A DNA stretch of 64,000 bases from Pseudomonas haemolytica. GTDB taxonomy: Bacteria; Pseudomonadota; Gammaproteobacteria; Pseudomonadales; Pseudomonadaceae. Made by a program: the position numbers and the translations under genes. Of the stretch, positions 49,036 through 62,056 are shown piece after piece. Location: NCBI RefSeq assembly GCF_009659625.1, contig NZ_VOIW01000011.1, forward strand, positions 16,496 to 80,495. The letters run 5' to 3'. The notes under the pieces were generated by a model. It did not search any database and was not told the DNA's origin. It worked only from the letters and a program-made list of their open reading frames with translations. Position 1 is the stretch's first letter; each line of letters opens with the position of its first letter.

Positions 49036-52000
49036 TCAGTTACCGCTAGAGTTCAGCGCTTCGGTCAGTGCAGCTTCCACTTCACTGGCGCTTACGCGCA
49101 GCGGTTTGTCAGCTTCACGGCGGCGCTTACGCTCGCTGTGGTAAGCCAAACCGGTACCTGCCGGGATCAGACGACCCACGACTACGTTTTCTTTCAGGCC
49201 GCGCAGGTAATCGCGCTTGCCGGTTACCGCTGCTTCGGTCAGTACGCGAGTGGTCTCCTGGAAGGAGGCCGCCGAGATGAACGACTCAGTGGACAGCGAC
49301 GCCTTGGTGATACCCAGCAGCACACGAGTGAACTTGGAAACGAATTTCTCGTCGCCAGCCAGACGCTCGTTCTCTACTAGTACGTGAGTCAATTCCATCT
49401 GGTCGCCCTTGATGAAACTGGAATCGCCGGATTCAGCGATTTCAACTTTACGCAGCATCTGACGCAGGATGGTCTCGATGTGCTTATCGTTGATCTTCAC
49501 GCCTTGCAGACGGTAAACGTCCTGGATCTCGTTAACGATGTACTTGGCCAGCGCACTCACACCCAGCAGACGCAGGATGTCGTGTGGATCGCTCGGGCCG
49601 TCGGAGATAACTTCGCCGCGGTTTACCTGTTCGCCTTCGAAGACGTTCAGGTGACGCCACTTCGGAATCAGCTCTTCATACGGATCGCTACCGTCGTTCG
49701 GGGTAATGACCAGGCGGCGCTTGCCCTTGGTCTCTTTACCGAACGCGATGGTGCCGCTGACTTCAGCCAGAATCGACGCTTCTTTCGGACGACGAGCTTC
49801 GAACAAGTCGGCAACACGCGGCAGACCACCGGTGATGTCGCGGGTCTTCGAAGTTTCTTGCGGGATACGCGCGATAACATCACCGATCGCGATCTTCGCA
49901 CCATCCGCTACACCGACCAGGGCGTTGGCTGGCAGGAAGTACTGAGCAATTACGTCAGTGCCTGGCAGCAACAGATCCTTGCCGTTGTCATCGACCATCT
50001 TCACGGCAGGACGGATGTCTTTACCGGCAGCTGGACGATCTTTGGCGTCGAGTACTTCAATGTTGGTCATACCGGTCAATTCGTCAGTCTGACGCTTGAT
50101 CGTGATGCCTTCTTCCATGCCCACGTAGGTCACGGTACCTTTCATTTCGGTAACGATTGGGTGAGTGTGCGGATCCCACTTGGCCACGATTGCGCCAGCG
50201 TCGACCTTGTCACCTTCTTTAACCGAAATCACGGCACCGTACGGCAGCTTGTAACGCTCACGCTCACGACCGTAGTCATCAGCGATTGCCAGCTCACCGG
50301 AACGGGACACAGCAACCAGGCAACCATCCACTCGCTCAACGTGCTTCAGGTTGTGCAGGCGGACGGTACCGCCATTCTTCACCTGAACGCTGTCGGCTGC
50401 GGAGGTCCGGCTTGCCGCACCACCGATGTGGAACGTACGCATGGTCAGCTGGGTACCCGGCTCACCGATGGACTGGGCAGCGATAACGCCGACCGCTTCA
50501 CCGATGTTCACCTGGTGACCACGAGCCAAGTCACGGCCGTAGCACTTGGCGCAAATGCCATAGCGGGTTTCACAGCTGATCGGCGAGCGAACAATCACTT
50601 CGTCGATGCTGTTGAGTTCGATGAACTCGACCCACTTCTCATCGACCAGGGTGCCGGCAGGAACGATAATTTCCTCGGTACCTGGCTTGAATACGTCACG
50701 GGCAATAACACGGCCCAATACGCGCTCACCCAGCGGCTCTACAACGTCACCGCCTTCAATGTGCGGAGTCATCAGCAAGCCGTGCTCGGTGCCGCAATCG
50801 ATCTCGGTTACAACCAGATCTTGTGCAACGTCTACCAGACGACGAGTCAGGTAACCGGAGTTAGCGGTTTTCAACGCGGTATCCGCCAGACCTTTACGAG
50901 CACCGTGAGTGGAGATGAAGTACTGGAGTACACTCAAACCTTCACGGAAGTTCGCAGTAATCGGCGTTTCGATGATGGAACCGTCCGGCTTGGCCATCAG
51001 GCCACGCATACCGGCGAGCTGACGGATCTGCGCAGCAGAACCCCGTGCGCCCGAGTCGGCCATCATGTACATCGAGTTGAAGGATTCCTGGTCAACTTCG
51101 ACGCCATGGCGATCGATGACTTTCTCTTTCGAGAGGTTGGCCATCATTGCCTTGGAAACTTCGTCGTTGGCCTTGGACCAAAGGTCGATCACCTTGTTGT
51201 ACTTCTCGCCCTGGGTTACCAGGCCGGAGGCGTACTGGCTTTCGATTTCTTTCACTTCGTCGGTAGCAGCACCGATGATGCGAGCTTTTTCATCCGGGAT
51301 AACGAAGTCGTTAACACCGATGGAAACGCCGGAAATAGTCGAGTAAGCAAAACCGGTGTACATCAACTGGTCAGCGAAGATCACGGTCTCTTTCAAACCA
51401 ACCACGCGGTAGCATTGGTTGATCAGCTTGGAGATCGCCTTTTTCTTCATTGGCAGGTTGACGACGTCGTACGACAGACCTTTTGGCACAACTTGATACA
51501 GCAGCGCACGGCCGACAGTAGTGTCGACGATACGGGTACCGGTCACGCTGCCGCCGTCACGGTCGTTGACGGTTTCGTTGATCCGCACTTTGACCTTGGC
51601 ATGCAGTGCGGCTTCGCCGGCACGGAACACACGGTCAACTTCTTGCAGATCAGCAAACACACGACCTTCGCCCTTGGCGTTGATCGCTTCACGCGTCATG
51701 TAGTACAGACCCAATACAACGTCCTGCGACGGAACGATGATTGGCTCACCGTTGGCTGGCGACAGAATGTTGTTGGTCGACATCATCAACGCACGCGCTT
51801 CCAACTGAGCTTCCAGTGTCAGCGGTACGTGCACGGCCATTTGGTCGCCGTCGAAGTCGGCGTTGTACGCAGCACAGACCAGAGGGTGCAGCTGGATAGC
51901 CTTACCTTCGATCAGTACCGGTTCAAACGCCTGGATACCCAGACGGTGAAGGGTCGGTGCACGGTTGAGGAGAACCGGGTGTTCGCGAATCACTTCAGCG

Positions 52001-53235
52001 AGAACGTCCCAAACTTCTGGCAGTTCGCGCTCGACCATTTTCTTGGCCGCTTTGATGGTGGTCGCGAGACCGCGCATTTCCAGCTTGCCAAAGATGAACG
52101 GCTTGAACAGCTCAAGTGCCATCTTCTTAGGCAGACCACACTGGTGCAGACGCAGGGTCGGGCCTACGGTAATTACCGAACGACCGGAGTAGTCAACACG
52201 CTTACCGAGCAAGTTCTGACGGAAACGACCTTGCTTACCCTTGATCATGTCAGCCAGGGATTTCAGAGGACGCTTATTCGAACCGGTGATAGCGCGGCCA
52301 CGACGACCGTTGTCGAGCAAGGCATCGACAGCTTCTTGCAACATACGCTTTTCGTTGCGCACGATGATGTCCGGAGCGGACAGATCAAGCAGGCGCTTCA
52401 AGCGGTTGTTACGGTTGATCACGCGGCGGTACAGGTCGTTGAGGTCGGACGTCGCGAAGCGACCACCGTCCAACGGTACCAGCGGACGCAGGTCTGGCGG
52501 CAGAACCGGCAGAACGGTCAGCACCATCCACTCTGGCAAGTTGCCGGAACCCTGGAAGGCTTCCATCAACTTCAGACGCTTGGACAGCTTCTTGATCTTG
52601 GTTTCGGAGTTGGTTTGCGGAATTTCTTCACGCAGACGGCCAATCTCGTGCTCCAGGTCGATAGCGTGCAGCAGTTCGCGGACAGCTTCGGCACCCATGC
52701 GGGCATCGAAATCGTCGCCGAACTCTTCCAGCGCTTCGAAGTACTGCTCGTCGTTCAGCAGCTGACCTTTTTCAAGGGTGGTCATGCCTGGATCGATAAC
52801 GACATAGCTCTCGAAGTAGAGAACGCGTTCGATATCACGCAGGGTCATGTCCATCAGCAAGCCGATACGGGACGGCAGCGATTTCAGGAACCAGATATGG
52901 GCAACCGGCGAAGCCAGTTCGATGTGCGCCATGCGCTCACGACGAACCTTGGCCAATGCAACTTCAACGCCGCACTTCTCGCAGATCACACCACGGTGCT
53001 TCAAGCGCTTGTACTTACCGCACAGGCACTCGTAATCCTTTACCGGGCCAAAGATCTTGGCGCAGAACAGGCCGTCACGCTCTGGTTTGAACGTACGGTA
53101 GTTAATGGTTTCCGGCTTTTTAACTTCACCGAACGACCACGAACGGATCATCTCAGGCGATGCCAACCCAATACGGATGGCGTCGAACTCTTCGACTTGA
53201 CCCTGGTTTTTCAGCAAATTCAGTAGGTCTTTCAA
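49036..53235 (-). CDS. rpoC: RNA polymerase subunit beta'
   Basis: Beta' carries the catalytic magnesium of RNA polymerase. The 1399-residue product has the N-terminal zinc finger (CLCGKYKRLKHRGVICEKCG), the active-site loop NADFDGDQMAVH with three Asp, the bridge-helix/trigger-loop region and the second zinc site CETRYGICAKCYG. The start codon is TTG at 53235, preceded by a strong AGGAGGAAAGG ribosome site, an unusual codon for such a highly expressed gene. It lies 64 bases after rpoB. Confidence 0.98.
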   Translation of the reverse strand: MKDLLNLLKNQGQVEEFDAIRIGLASPEMIRSWSFGEVKKPETINYRTFKPERDGLFCAKIFGPVKDYECLCGKYKRLKHRGVICEKCGVEVALAKVRRERMAHIELASPVAHIWFLKSLPSRIGLLMDMTLRDIERVLYFESYVVIDPGMTTLEKGQLLNDEQYFEALEEFGDDFDARMGAEAVRELLHAIDLEHEIGRLREEIPQTNSETKIKKLSKRLKLMEAFQGSGNLPEWMVLTVLPVLPPDLRPLVPLDGGRFATSDLNDLYRRVINRNNRLKRLLDLSAPDIIVRNEKRMLQEAVDALLDNGRRGRAITGSNKRPLKSLADMIKGKQGRFRQNLLGKRVDYSGRSVITVGPTLRLHQCGLPKKMALELFKPFIFGKLEMRGLATTIKAAKKMVERELPEVWDVLAEVIREHPVLLNRAPTLHRLGIQAFEPVLIEGKAIQLHPLVCAAYNADFDGDQMAVHVPLTLEAQLEARALMMSTNNILSPANGEPIIVPSQDVVLGLYYMTREAINAKGEGRVFADLQEVDRVFRAGEAALHAKVKVRINETVNDRDGGSVTGTRIVDTTVGRALLYQVVPKGLSYDVVNLPMKKKAISKLINQCYRVVGLKETVIFADQLMYTGFAYSTISGVSIGVNDFVIPDEKARIIGAATDEVKEIESQYASGLVTQGEKYNKVIDLWSKANDEVSKAMMANLSKEKVIDRHGVEVDQESFNSMYMMADSGARGSAAQIRQLAGMRGLMAKPDGSIIETPITANFREGLSVLQYFISTHGARKGLADTALKTANSGYLTRRLVDVAQDLVVTEIDCGTEHGLLMTPHIEGGDVVEPLGERVLGRVIARDVFKPGTEEIIVPAGTLVDEKWVEFIELNSIDEVIVRSPISCETRYGICAKCYGRDLARGHQVNIGEAVGVIAAQSIGEPGTQLTMRTFHIGGAASRTSAADSVQVKNGGTVRLHNLKHVERVDGCLVAVSRSGELAIADDYGRERERYKLPYGAVISVKEGDKVDAGAIVAKWDPHTHPIVTEMKGTVTYVGMEEGITIKRQTDELTGMTNIEVLDAKDRPAAGKDIRPAVKMVDDNGKDLLLPGTDVIAQYFLPANALVGVADGAKIAIGDVIARIPQETSKTRDITGGLPRVADLFEARRPKEASILAEVSGTIAFGKETKGKRRLVITPNDGSDPYEELIPKWRHLNVFEGEQVNRGEVISDGPSDPHDILRLLGVSALAKYIVNEIQDVYRLQGVKINDKHIETILRQMLRKVEIAESGDSSFIKGDQMELTHVLVENERLAGDEKFVSKFTRVLLGITKASLSTESFISAASFQETTRVLTEAAVTGKRDYLRGLKENVVVGRLIPAGTGLAYHSERKRRREADKPLRVSASEVEAALTEALNSSGN

Positions 53236-53299
53236 GGCCTTTCCTCCTGGCGGAGCAGAGAGCGGGCTAAACAGCCCCGCTCTCGATTCGCGTCACGTG

Positions 53300-57373
<4,074 letters not shown>

Positions 57374-57518
57374 CAGCGTTCCCCAGCTTGGTCACCTGCT
57401 TGTTTGGCCCCTCCCGACGGGAGCAGCCAGAAAATCTCGCAAACCCCATGGTTTGCACCACCGCATCGGGTGGCTACAGCGCGTTAATGGCGGCGACCGA
57501 GTCGACAACCAAGAACGG

Positions 57519-57547
57519 AAAAAGGCCGGTGGCAAGAGCCACCAGCC
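57519..57547 (-). terminator. Attenuator between rplL and rpoB
   Basis: On the minus strand GGCTGGTGGC, TCTT, GCCACCGGCC then TTTTT: a 10-base stem with one G-U pair and a T tract, in full the shape of a Rho-independent terminator. Since rpoBC must be transcribed through it, it should act as a partial terminator, like the one at the same place in E. coli. Confidence 0.85.
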
Positions 57548-57593
57548 ATCAGCCTTCAGCTTAACGCTTGGGCTGGAGACGCAAGGTCGATGC

Positions 57594-57959
57594 TTACTTC
57601 AGCTCGACTTTAGCGCCTGCTTCTTCCAGCACTGCTTTAGCTTTGTCAGCGGCGTCTTTCGACACTGCTTCCAGAACCTGGGCAGGAGCGCCGTCAACTA
57701 CAGCCTTGGCTTCTTTCAGGCCCAGGCCGGTCAGTTCACGAACTGCTTTAATCACGTTTACTTTCTTCTCGCCAGCTTCCAGCAGCATGACGTTGAATTC
57801 GGTTTGCTCTTCAGCAGCAACAGCAGCAACAGCTGGGCCAGCGGAAGCAGCGGCAGCGGAAACGCCGAATTTTTCTTCGAAAGCTTTGATCAGCTCAACA
57901 ACCTGCAGAACCGACATTTCAGCTACGGCGTTGAGGATATCGTCTTGGGAGATAGACAT
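57594..57959 (-). CDS. rplL: 50S ribosomal protein L7/L12
   Basis: L7/L12 dimers form the flexible stalk that recruits translation factors. The 121-residue acidic product has an N-terminal dimer domain (MSISQDDILNAVAEMSVLQV), an Ala-rich hinge (AAASAGPAVAAVAAEEQTEF) and the C-terminal domain with the factor-binding KKVNVIKAVRELTGLGLKEA. It lies 78 bases after rplJ, in whose message multiple copies relative to L10 are normally made by stronger initiation. Confidence 0.98.
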   Translation of the reverse strand: MSISQDDILNAVAEMSVLQVVELIKAFEEKFGVSAAAASAGPAVAAVAAEEQTEFNVMLLEAGEKKVNVIKAVRELTGLGLKEAKAVVDGAPAQVLEAVSKDAADKAKAVLEEAGAKVELK

Positions 57960-58037
57960 TGCTGTATTTCCTGAATTGGGGGACGGCCTACGCGGCCATC
58001 GAAATAAACAAAAAAACGCGAGAGAGGTTGCTGAGCC

Positions 58038-58538
58038 TTAGGCTGCGGCAGCTTCTTTTTGCTCGCGAACTGCGGCCAGAGTACGAGCCAACTTGCTGGT
58101 AGCGCCTTGAATCACGCTCATCAGCTGAGAAATAGCTTCGTTACGGGTCGGCAGTGTTGCCAGTACGTCGATTTGGTTAGCTGCGAGGAACTTGCCCTCG
58201 AACGCAGCTGCCTTGATCTCGAACTTATCCTGACTCTTGGCGAACTCTTTGAACAAACGGGCAGCAGCGCCTGGATGATCCTTGGAGAACGCGATCAGAG
58301 TCGGGCCGGTGAACACGTCGTTGAGAACACTGTATTCAGTGTCAGCAACAGCGCGCTTGAGCAGGGTGTTACGTACAACACGTACGTATACGCCAGCTTC
58401 ACGAGCCTCTTTACGGAGTCCGGTCATAGCGCCTACTGTCACACCACGGGCATCAGCCACGACAGCGGACAGAGCAGCTTTGGCAGCCTCGTTGACTTCA
58501 GCGACGATGGCCTTCTTGTCTTCGAGATTAATTGCCAC
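58038..58538 (-). CDS. rplJ: 50S ribosomal protein L10
   Basis: L10 anchors the L12 stalk and, with L12, represses its own translation by binding the leader. The 166-residue product begins MAINLEDKKAIVAEVNEAAK, from a GTG start codon at 58538 preceded by AGGAG. The long upstream gap to rplA (198 bases) contains the leader described separately. The C-terminal helix (residues about 135-166, ATSKLARTLAAVREQKEAAA) carries the L12 binding sites. Confidence 0.98.
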   Translation of the reverse strand: MAINLEDKKAIVAEVNEAAKAALSAVVADARGVTVGAMTGLRKEAREAGVYVRVVRNTLLKRAVADTEYSVLNDVFTGPTLIAFSKDHPGAAARLFKEFAKSQDKFEIKAAAFEGKFLAANQIDVLATLPTRNEAISQLMSVIQGATSKLARTLAAVREQKEAAAA

Positions 58539-58736
58539 GGGTTTAACTCCTGCTTGTTACCGTTTCATCTGGCCGGGGCCGGATGTCGTTTTGGTGTCTG
58601 ATTCGGTAAGGAACCGGGAGCACCATCTGCGTAGGCTTGTTGGTTTAAGACTTGCGTCGCCTACGGTCTTGGATAGCCCCCGCCAGGCAGGGACCCCAAT
58701 CTTCAATTAGCGCAATCACTTGCGCCAATTTGTGTC
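58539..58736 (-). promoter_or_regulatory. L10 leader region between rplA and rplJ
   Basis: No gene is present. Two structures can be seen on the minus strand. One is a hairpin AATTGGCGCAA/TTGCGCTAATT right after the rplA stop (58706-58731), with no T tract. The other is an arm CGTAGGC...GCCTACG (within about 58628-58668) enclosing a loop of about 22 bases, in the place where E. coli has the L10-binding structure. Autogenous control by L10-L12 is likely but not shown. Confidence 0.55.
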
Positions 58737-59432
58737 TTATACGTCCAGCGAGCCTTGGTCGATGACCAGACCTGGGCCCATAGTGGTGCTCAGGGTAACG
58801 CGCTTGACGTAGATACCTTTCGAGGAAGCAGGCTTGATACGCTTCAGATCAGCGATCAGGGCTTCAACGTTTTCCTTCAGCTTGACGGCGTCGAAGCCGA
58901 CTTTGCCAACGGAGGTGTGAATGATGCCGTTTTTGTCGGTGCGATAACGAACCTGACCAGCCTTGGCGTTTTTAACCGCGGTAGCTACGTCTGGCGTTAC
59001 GGTGCCGACCTTAGGGTTAGGCATCAGACCGCGTGGACCCAGGATCTGACCCAGCTGACCTACAACGCGCATTGCATCCGGGGAAGCAATAACTACGTCA
59101 TAGTTCAGGTCGCCGCCTTTCATTTCGGCAGCCAGGTCGTCCATGCCAACGCGATCAGCGCCGGCGGCCAGAGCAGCTTCAGCTGCCGGGCCTTGGGTGA
59201 AGACAGCTACACGTACAGTCTTGCCAGTACCGTGTGGCAGCACAGTTGCGCTACGAACGACCTGGTCGGATTTACGCGGGTCAACACCCAGGTTTACAGC
59301 AACGTCAACGGACTCGCTGAACTTGACAGTCGACAGCTCAGTCAGCAGGGCAGCGGCATCTACAAAGTTGTAGGCCTTGCCTGCTTCGATTTTGCCGGCG
59401 ATAGCCTTTTGGCGCTTGGTCAGCTTAGCCAT
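58737..59432 (-). CDS. rplA: 50S ribosomal protein L1
   Basis: L1 forms the mobile stalk moving deacylated tRNA out of the E-site, and in E. coli represses the L11 operon. The 231-residue product contains [20 protein letters not shown], the rRNA-binding signature. The start overlaps the rplK stop by one base (TAATG), so L11 and L1 are translationally coupled, which allows L1 to control both from one site at the rplK start. Confidence 0.98.
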
Positions 59433-59863
59433 TACACACCCTCCACGTTAAGGCCCATGCTACGAGCAGAACCGGCGATGGTACGCACGGCTGCATCCAT
59501 ATCAGCTGCAGTCAGATCCGCGTTTTTGGTTTTCGCGATTTCTTCCAGCTGAGCACGAGTTACAGTGCCAACCTTAACGGTGTTAGGACGAGCGGAACCG
59601 CTAGTCAGACCAGCAGCCTTCTTCAGCAGAACCGAAGCCGGGGTCGACTTGGTTTCGAAAGTGAAGCTACGGTCGCTGTATACAGTGATGATCACTGGAG
59701 TCGGCAGACCTGGCTCAAGACCCTGAGTACGGGCGTTGAAGGCCTTGCAGAATTCCATGATGTTCACACCGTGCTGACCCAAAGCTGGGCCGACGGGTGG
59801 GCTTGGGTTGGCCTGAGCGGCCTTCACTTGCAGCTTGATGTAAGCGGTAATCTTCTTGGCCAT
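59432..59863 (-). CDS. rplK: 50S ribosomal protein L11
   Basis: L11 lies at the base of the stalk and is needed for RelA activation by stalled ribosomes. The 143-residue product begins [20 protein letters not shown] (start 59863; the frame is open 4 codons more) and keeps the N-terminal Pro-rich switch [16 protein letters not shown] and the C-terminal RNA-binding domain. It lies 117 bases after nusG, across a terminator-like hairpin, so it probably heads its own transcription unit. Confidence 0.98.
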
Positions 59864-59936
59864 GAGGCACTCCAATTACGGGTTCAAGCGCCTCGAAAGG
59901 CTCCCCGGTTACTTGCGCGTATATCCCAGTGACGAC

Positions 59937-59965
59937 AAAACCCCACAGCCTAAGGCTGCGGGGTT
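59937..59965 (-). terminator. Terminator or attenuator between nusG and rplK
   Basis: On the minus strand AACCCCGCAGCC, TTA, GGCTGTGGGGTT then TTGTCG: a 12-base stem with one G-U pair and a short T tract. It lies 15 bases after the nusG stop and separates secE-nusG from the L11 operon. Confidence 0.8.
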
Positions 59966-59980
59966 GGGATGCTTGCCCAG

Positions 59981-60514
59981 CTAGACCTTCTCGACCTGAC
60001 TGAACTCCAACTCTACCGGAGTAGAGCGACCGAAAATGAGCACTGCCACTTGGATCCGGCTCTTTTCGTAGTTAACTTCTTCGACGGTGCCATTGAAATC
60101 AGCAAACGGACCATCCGTAACACGAACAACCTCGCCCGGCTCGAACAACGTCTTCGGCTTAGGCTTGTCGCTACCATCAGCAACGCGACGCAGAATTGCT
60201 TCTGCCTCTTTGTCGGTGATCGGAGCAGGCTTATCAGCAGTACCGCCGATGAAACCCATGACACGAGGAGTATCCTTGACCAAGTGCCAAGTACCTTCAT
60301 TCATGTCCATCTGAACCAGCACGTAGCCAGGAAAGAACTTGCGTTCGCTCTTGCGCTTCTGGCCATTCCGCATTTCAACCACTTCTTCAGTGGGAACCAG
60401 AATCTCGCCGAAGCCATCTTCCATGCCTGCGAGCTTTACGCGCTCTAGCAAAGAGCGCATAACATGCTTCTCGTAACCCGAGTAAGCATGCACAACGTAC
60501 CAACGCTTAGCCAC
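59981..60514 (-). CDS. nusG: Transcription antitermination factor NusG
   Basis: NusG rides on RNA polymerase, suppresses pausing, and links it to Rho or the ribosome (through S10). The 177-residue product begins MAKRWYVVHAYSGYEKHVMR, with an NGN domain (1-120) and a KOW domain (FEPGEVVRVTDGPFADFNGT, about 126-145). The start codon is GTG at 60514. It lies 9 bases after secE and shares its transcript. Confidence 0.98.
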   Translation of the reverse strand: MAKRWYVVHAYSGYEKHVMRSLLERVKLAGMEDGFGEILVPTEEVVEMRNGQKRKSERKFFPGYVLVQMDMNEGTWHLVKDTPRVMGFIGGTADKPAPITDKEAEAILRRVADGSDKPKPKTLFEPGEVVRVTDGPFADFNGTVEEVNYEKSRIQVAVLIFGRSTPVELEFSQVEKV

Positions 60515-60523
60515 GGGACACCC

Positions 60524-60892
60524 TTAGCCAACAATCAAGGAAACAAGCCAGCCGAGCAGGGAATCAAGCCCCCACAACAGCAACGCCATAACCAGAACAA
60601 CAGCCACGACAATCAATGTGGTCTGCGTGGTTTCTTGGCGAGTCGGCCAAACGACTTTACGTATTTCGGTGCGAGCTTCCTTTACCAGGACCGCGAAAGA
60701 CTTGCCTTTGGCAGTCTGCAGGCCTACAAAGGCAGCTACAGCAGCAAGGGCCAGCAAAGCGAGTACACGGTACAGGATCGGCGAAGCAGAATAATACTGA
60801 TTGCCAACAACGCCTACGACCACCAATGCGACTACGGCGAGCCACTTGACGAGATCGAAACGAGAGCTTTGAGCTTCAGCCTTAGGAGTCAT
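60524..60892 (-). CDS. secE: Protein translocase subunit SecE
   Basis: SecE clamps SecY in the Sec translocon. The 122-residue product has three predicted membrane helices (about 15-33, 39-58 and 92-118), like the E. coli form rather than the single-helix form. The amphipathic helix with the conserved VVWPTRQETTQTT precedes the last one. It is downstream of tRNA-Trp by 45 bases and most probably co-transcribed with it from the promoter at 61034-61062. Confidence 0.97.
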   Translation of the reverse strand: MTPKAEAQSSRFDLVKWLAVVALVVVGVVGNQYYSASPILYRVLALLALAAVAAFVGLQTAKGKSFAVLVKEARTEIRKVVWPTRQETTQTTLIVVAVVLVMALLLWGLDSLLGWLVSLIVG

Positions 60893-60937
60893 CTATGAAG
60901 ATCCTGTGAAAAGAAAGCCAGATACACCACGTGAATC

Positions 60938-61013
60938 TGGCAGGTCAGGAGGGAATCGAACCCCCAACCTACGGTTTTGGAGACCGTCGCTCTGCCAATT
61001 GAGCTACTGACCT
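60938..61013 (-). tRNA. tRNA-Trp (CCA)
   Basis: A 76-base cloverleaf. Acceptor AGGTCAG pairs with CTGACCT, the anticodon loop is CTCCAAA with anticodon CCA, the T arm contains GGTTCGATTCC, and the CCA end is encoded. It directly precedes secE and nusG, the same order as in other pseudomonads. Confidence 0.98.
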
Positions 61014-61033
61014 AAAACAAAATCAGGCCGACC

Positions 61034-61062
61034 ATTATGCAGGCCTGAAAAAGACTTTACAA
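61034..61062 (-). promoter_or_regulatory. Promoter of the tRNA-Trp/secE/nusG unit
   Basis: On the minus strand TTGTAA (61057-61062), a 17-base spacer and CATAAT (61034-61039), followed by a GC-rich discriminator (GGTCGGCC) as found at stringently controlled stable-RNA promoters. The tRNA-Trp 5' end is 21 bases further on. Confidence 0.8.
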
Positions 61063-61138
61063 CAACCAACCCCAACAGACTTGCAATCGACTGACCACTA
61101 AAGCCAGTTACAACACGATACAAGCCGAGGCAGCTGTT

Positions 61139-61170
61139 AAAACAAAGGCAGATATTTTCATATCTGCCTT
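61139..61170 (-). terminator. Terminator after tRNA-Thr
   Basis: AAGGCAGATA, a 6-base loop and TATCTGCCTT form a perfect 10-base stem. On the minus strand TGTTTTAA follows. It closes the Tyr-Gly-Thr tRNA unit at the place where the second tuf gene is found in related species. Confidence 0.88.
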
Positions 61171-61176
61171 GTCATA

Positions 61177-61252
61177 TGGAGCTCTTGAGCGGATTTGAAC
61201 CGCTGACCTCACCCTTACCAAGGGTGTGCTCTACCAACTGAGCTACAAGAGC
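61177..61252 (-). tRNA. tRNA-Thr (GGT)
   Basis: A 76-base cloverleaf. Acceptor GCTCTTG pairs with CAAGAGC, the anticodon is GGT, GGTTCAAATCC forms the T loop, and CCA is encoded. It is the third tRNA of the Tyr-Gly-Thr unit, followed by a terminator rather than by tuf. Confidence 0.98.
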
Positions 61253-61278
61253 GAAACACCTTGCACAACCTGCAAACT

Positions 61279-61352
<74 letters not shown>

Positions 61353-61376
61353 GGAGCTTGCAGCTCACGCTAAAAA

Positions 61377-61461
<85 letters not shown>

Positions 61462-61474
61462 TAAGCGAGCCGGC

Positions 61475-61502
61475 ATTCTACATCACGCCGGCCTTCTGTC
61501 AA
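61475..61502 (-). promoter_or_regulatory. Promoter of the tRNA-Tyr-Gly-Thr unit
   Basis: On the minus strand TTGACA (61497-61502), a 16-base spacer and TAGAAT (61475-61480), with a GC-rich discriminator (GCCGGCTCGC). Transcription should start about 7 bases before the mature tRNA-Tyr. An AT-rich stretch just upstream (TCATATTTTTAATGAGAAAA) could act as an UP element. Confidence 0.92.
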
Positions 61503-61602
61503 GCATTTTCTCATTAAAAATATGAGGTTAGCTGCGTTGACCTCGCTTCGCGCTGTAGCCCTTAAAGGTCTTCACTGCGAAGCGGGCGCCATTCTATGCA
61601 AA

Positions 61603-62049
61603 CTATTCGAGAGTTGCAATGCCTTCGCACTGCATTATTTTATGTTTTAACTCATTGAATTCCTTAGCAAGGTTTTCAAAGGGCAGATCTTCAGCCAATC
61701 GCCGACTCTCAGGGGCGACACGCAACCAATAACCCGTGGCTTCGGGTGCGCTCAACAATTGAACCTTGACCTTTATATCCAGGCTCGTTAGCCGCTGTTC
61801 GACAGAAAGGGCTTGGCGCTGATCGGAGAAACCACCGATGTACAGACAGGTGTTTTGCATATCAGGCACCTTTGCTCGGTCGCGACGAGCCACCGTATCT
61901 GCGGATTCACTCAAGAGCCGAATGTCTTGCTGCGCGCCCCGATAGAGGCTCAAAGGCGTGACGTCCTTGGCGCGCAATGGCGCCTCTTGCTGATGCCAGA
62001 CGTAATAGAAAGCATTGAGGACAAGTAAAAGCAAAAACAGCCAGCGCAT
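61603..62049 (-). CDS. SPOR-domain membrane protein
   Basis: A 148-residue protein with one N-terminal membrane helix (MRWLFLLLLVLNAFYYVWH) and a C-terminal region that fits a SPOR domain (about 75-135: CLYIGGFSDQRQALSVEQRL, then VKVQLLSAPEATGYWLRVAP). SPOR domains bind denuded peptidoglycan at division sites. The start at 62049 gives the helix; the frame extends upstream within coaX but lacks similarity. It follows coaX by 7 bases, so it is the third gene of birA-coaX-SPOR, an association I also remember in PAO1. It ends 141 bases before tRNA-Tyr. Confidence 0.82.
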   Translation of the reverse strand: MRWLFLLLLVLNAFYYVWHQQEAPLRAKDVTPLSLYRGAQQDIRLLSESADTVARRDRAKVPDMQNTCLYIGGFSDQRQALSVEQRLTSLDIKVKVQLLSAPEATGYWLRVAPESRRLAEDLPFENLAKEFNELKHKIMQCEGIATLE

Positions 62050-62056
62050 AATCACC

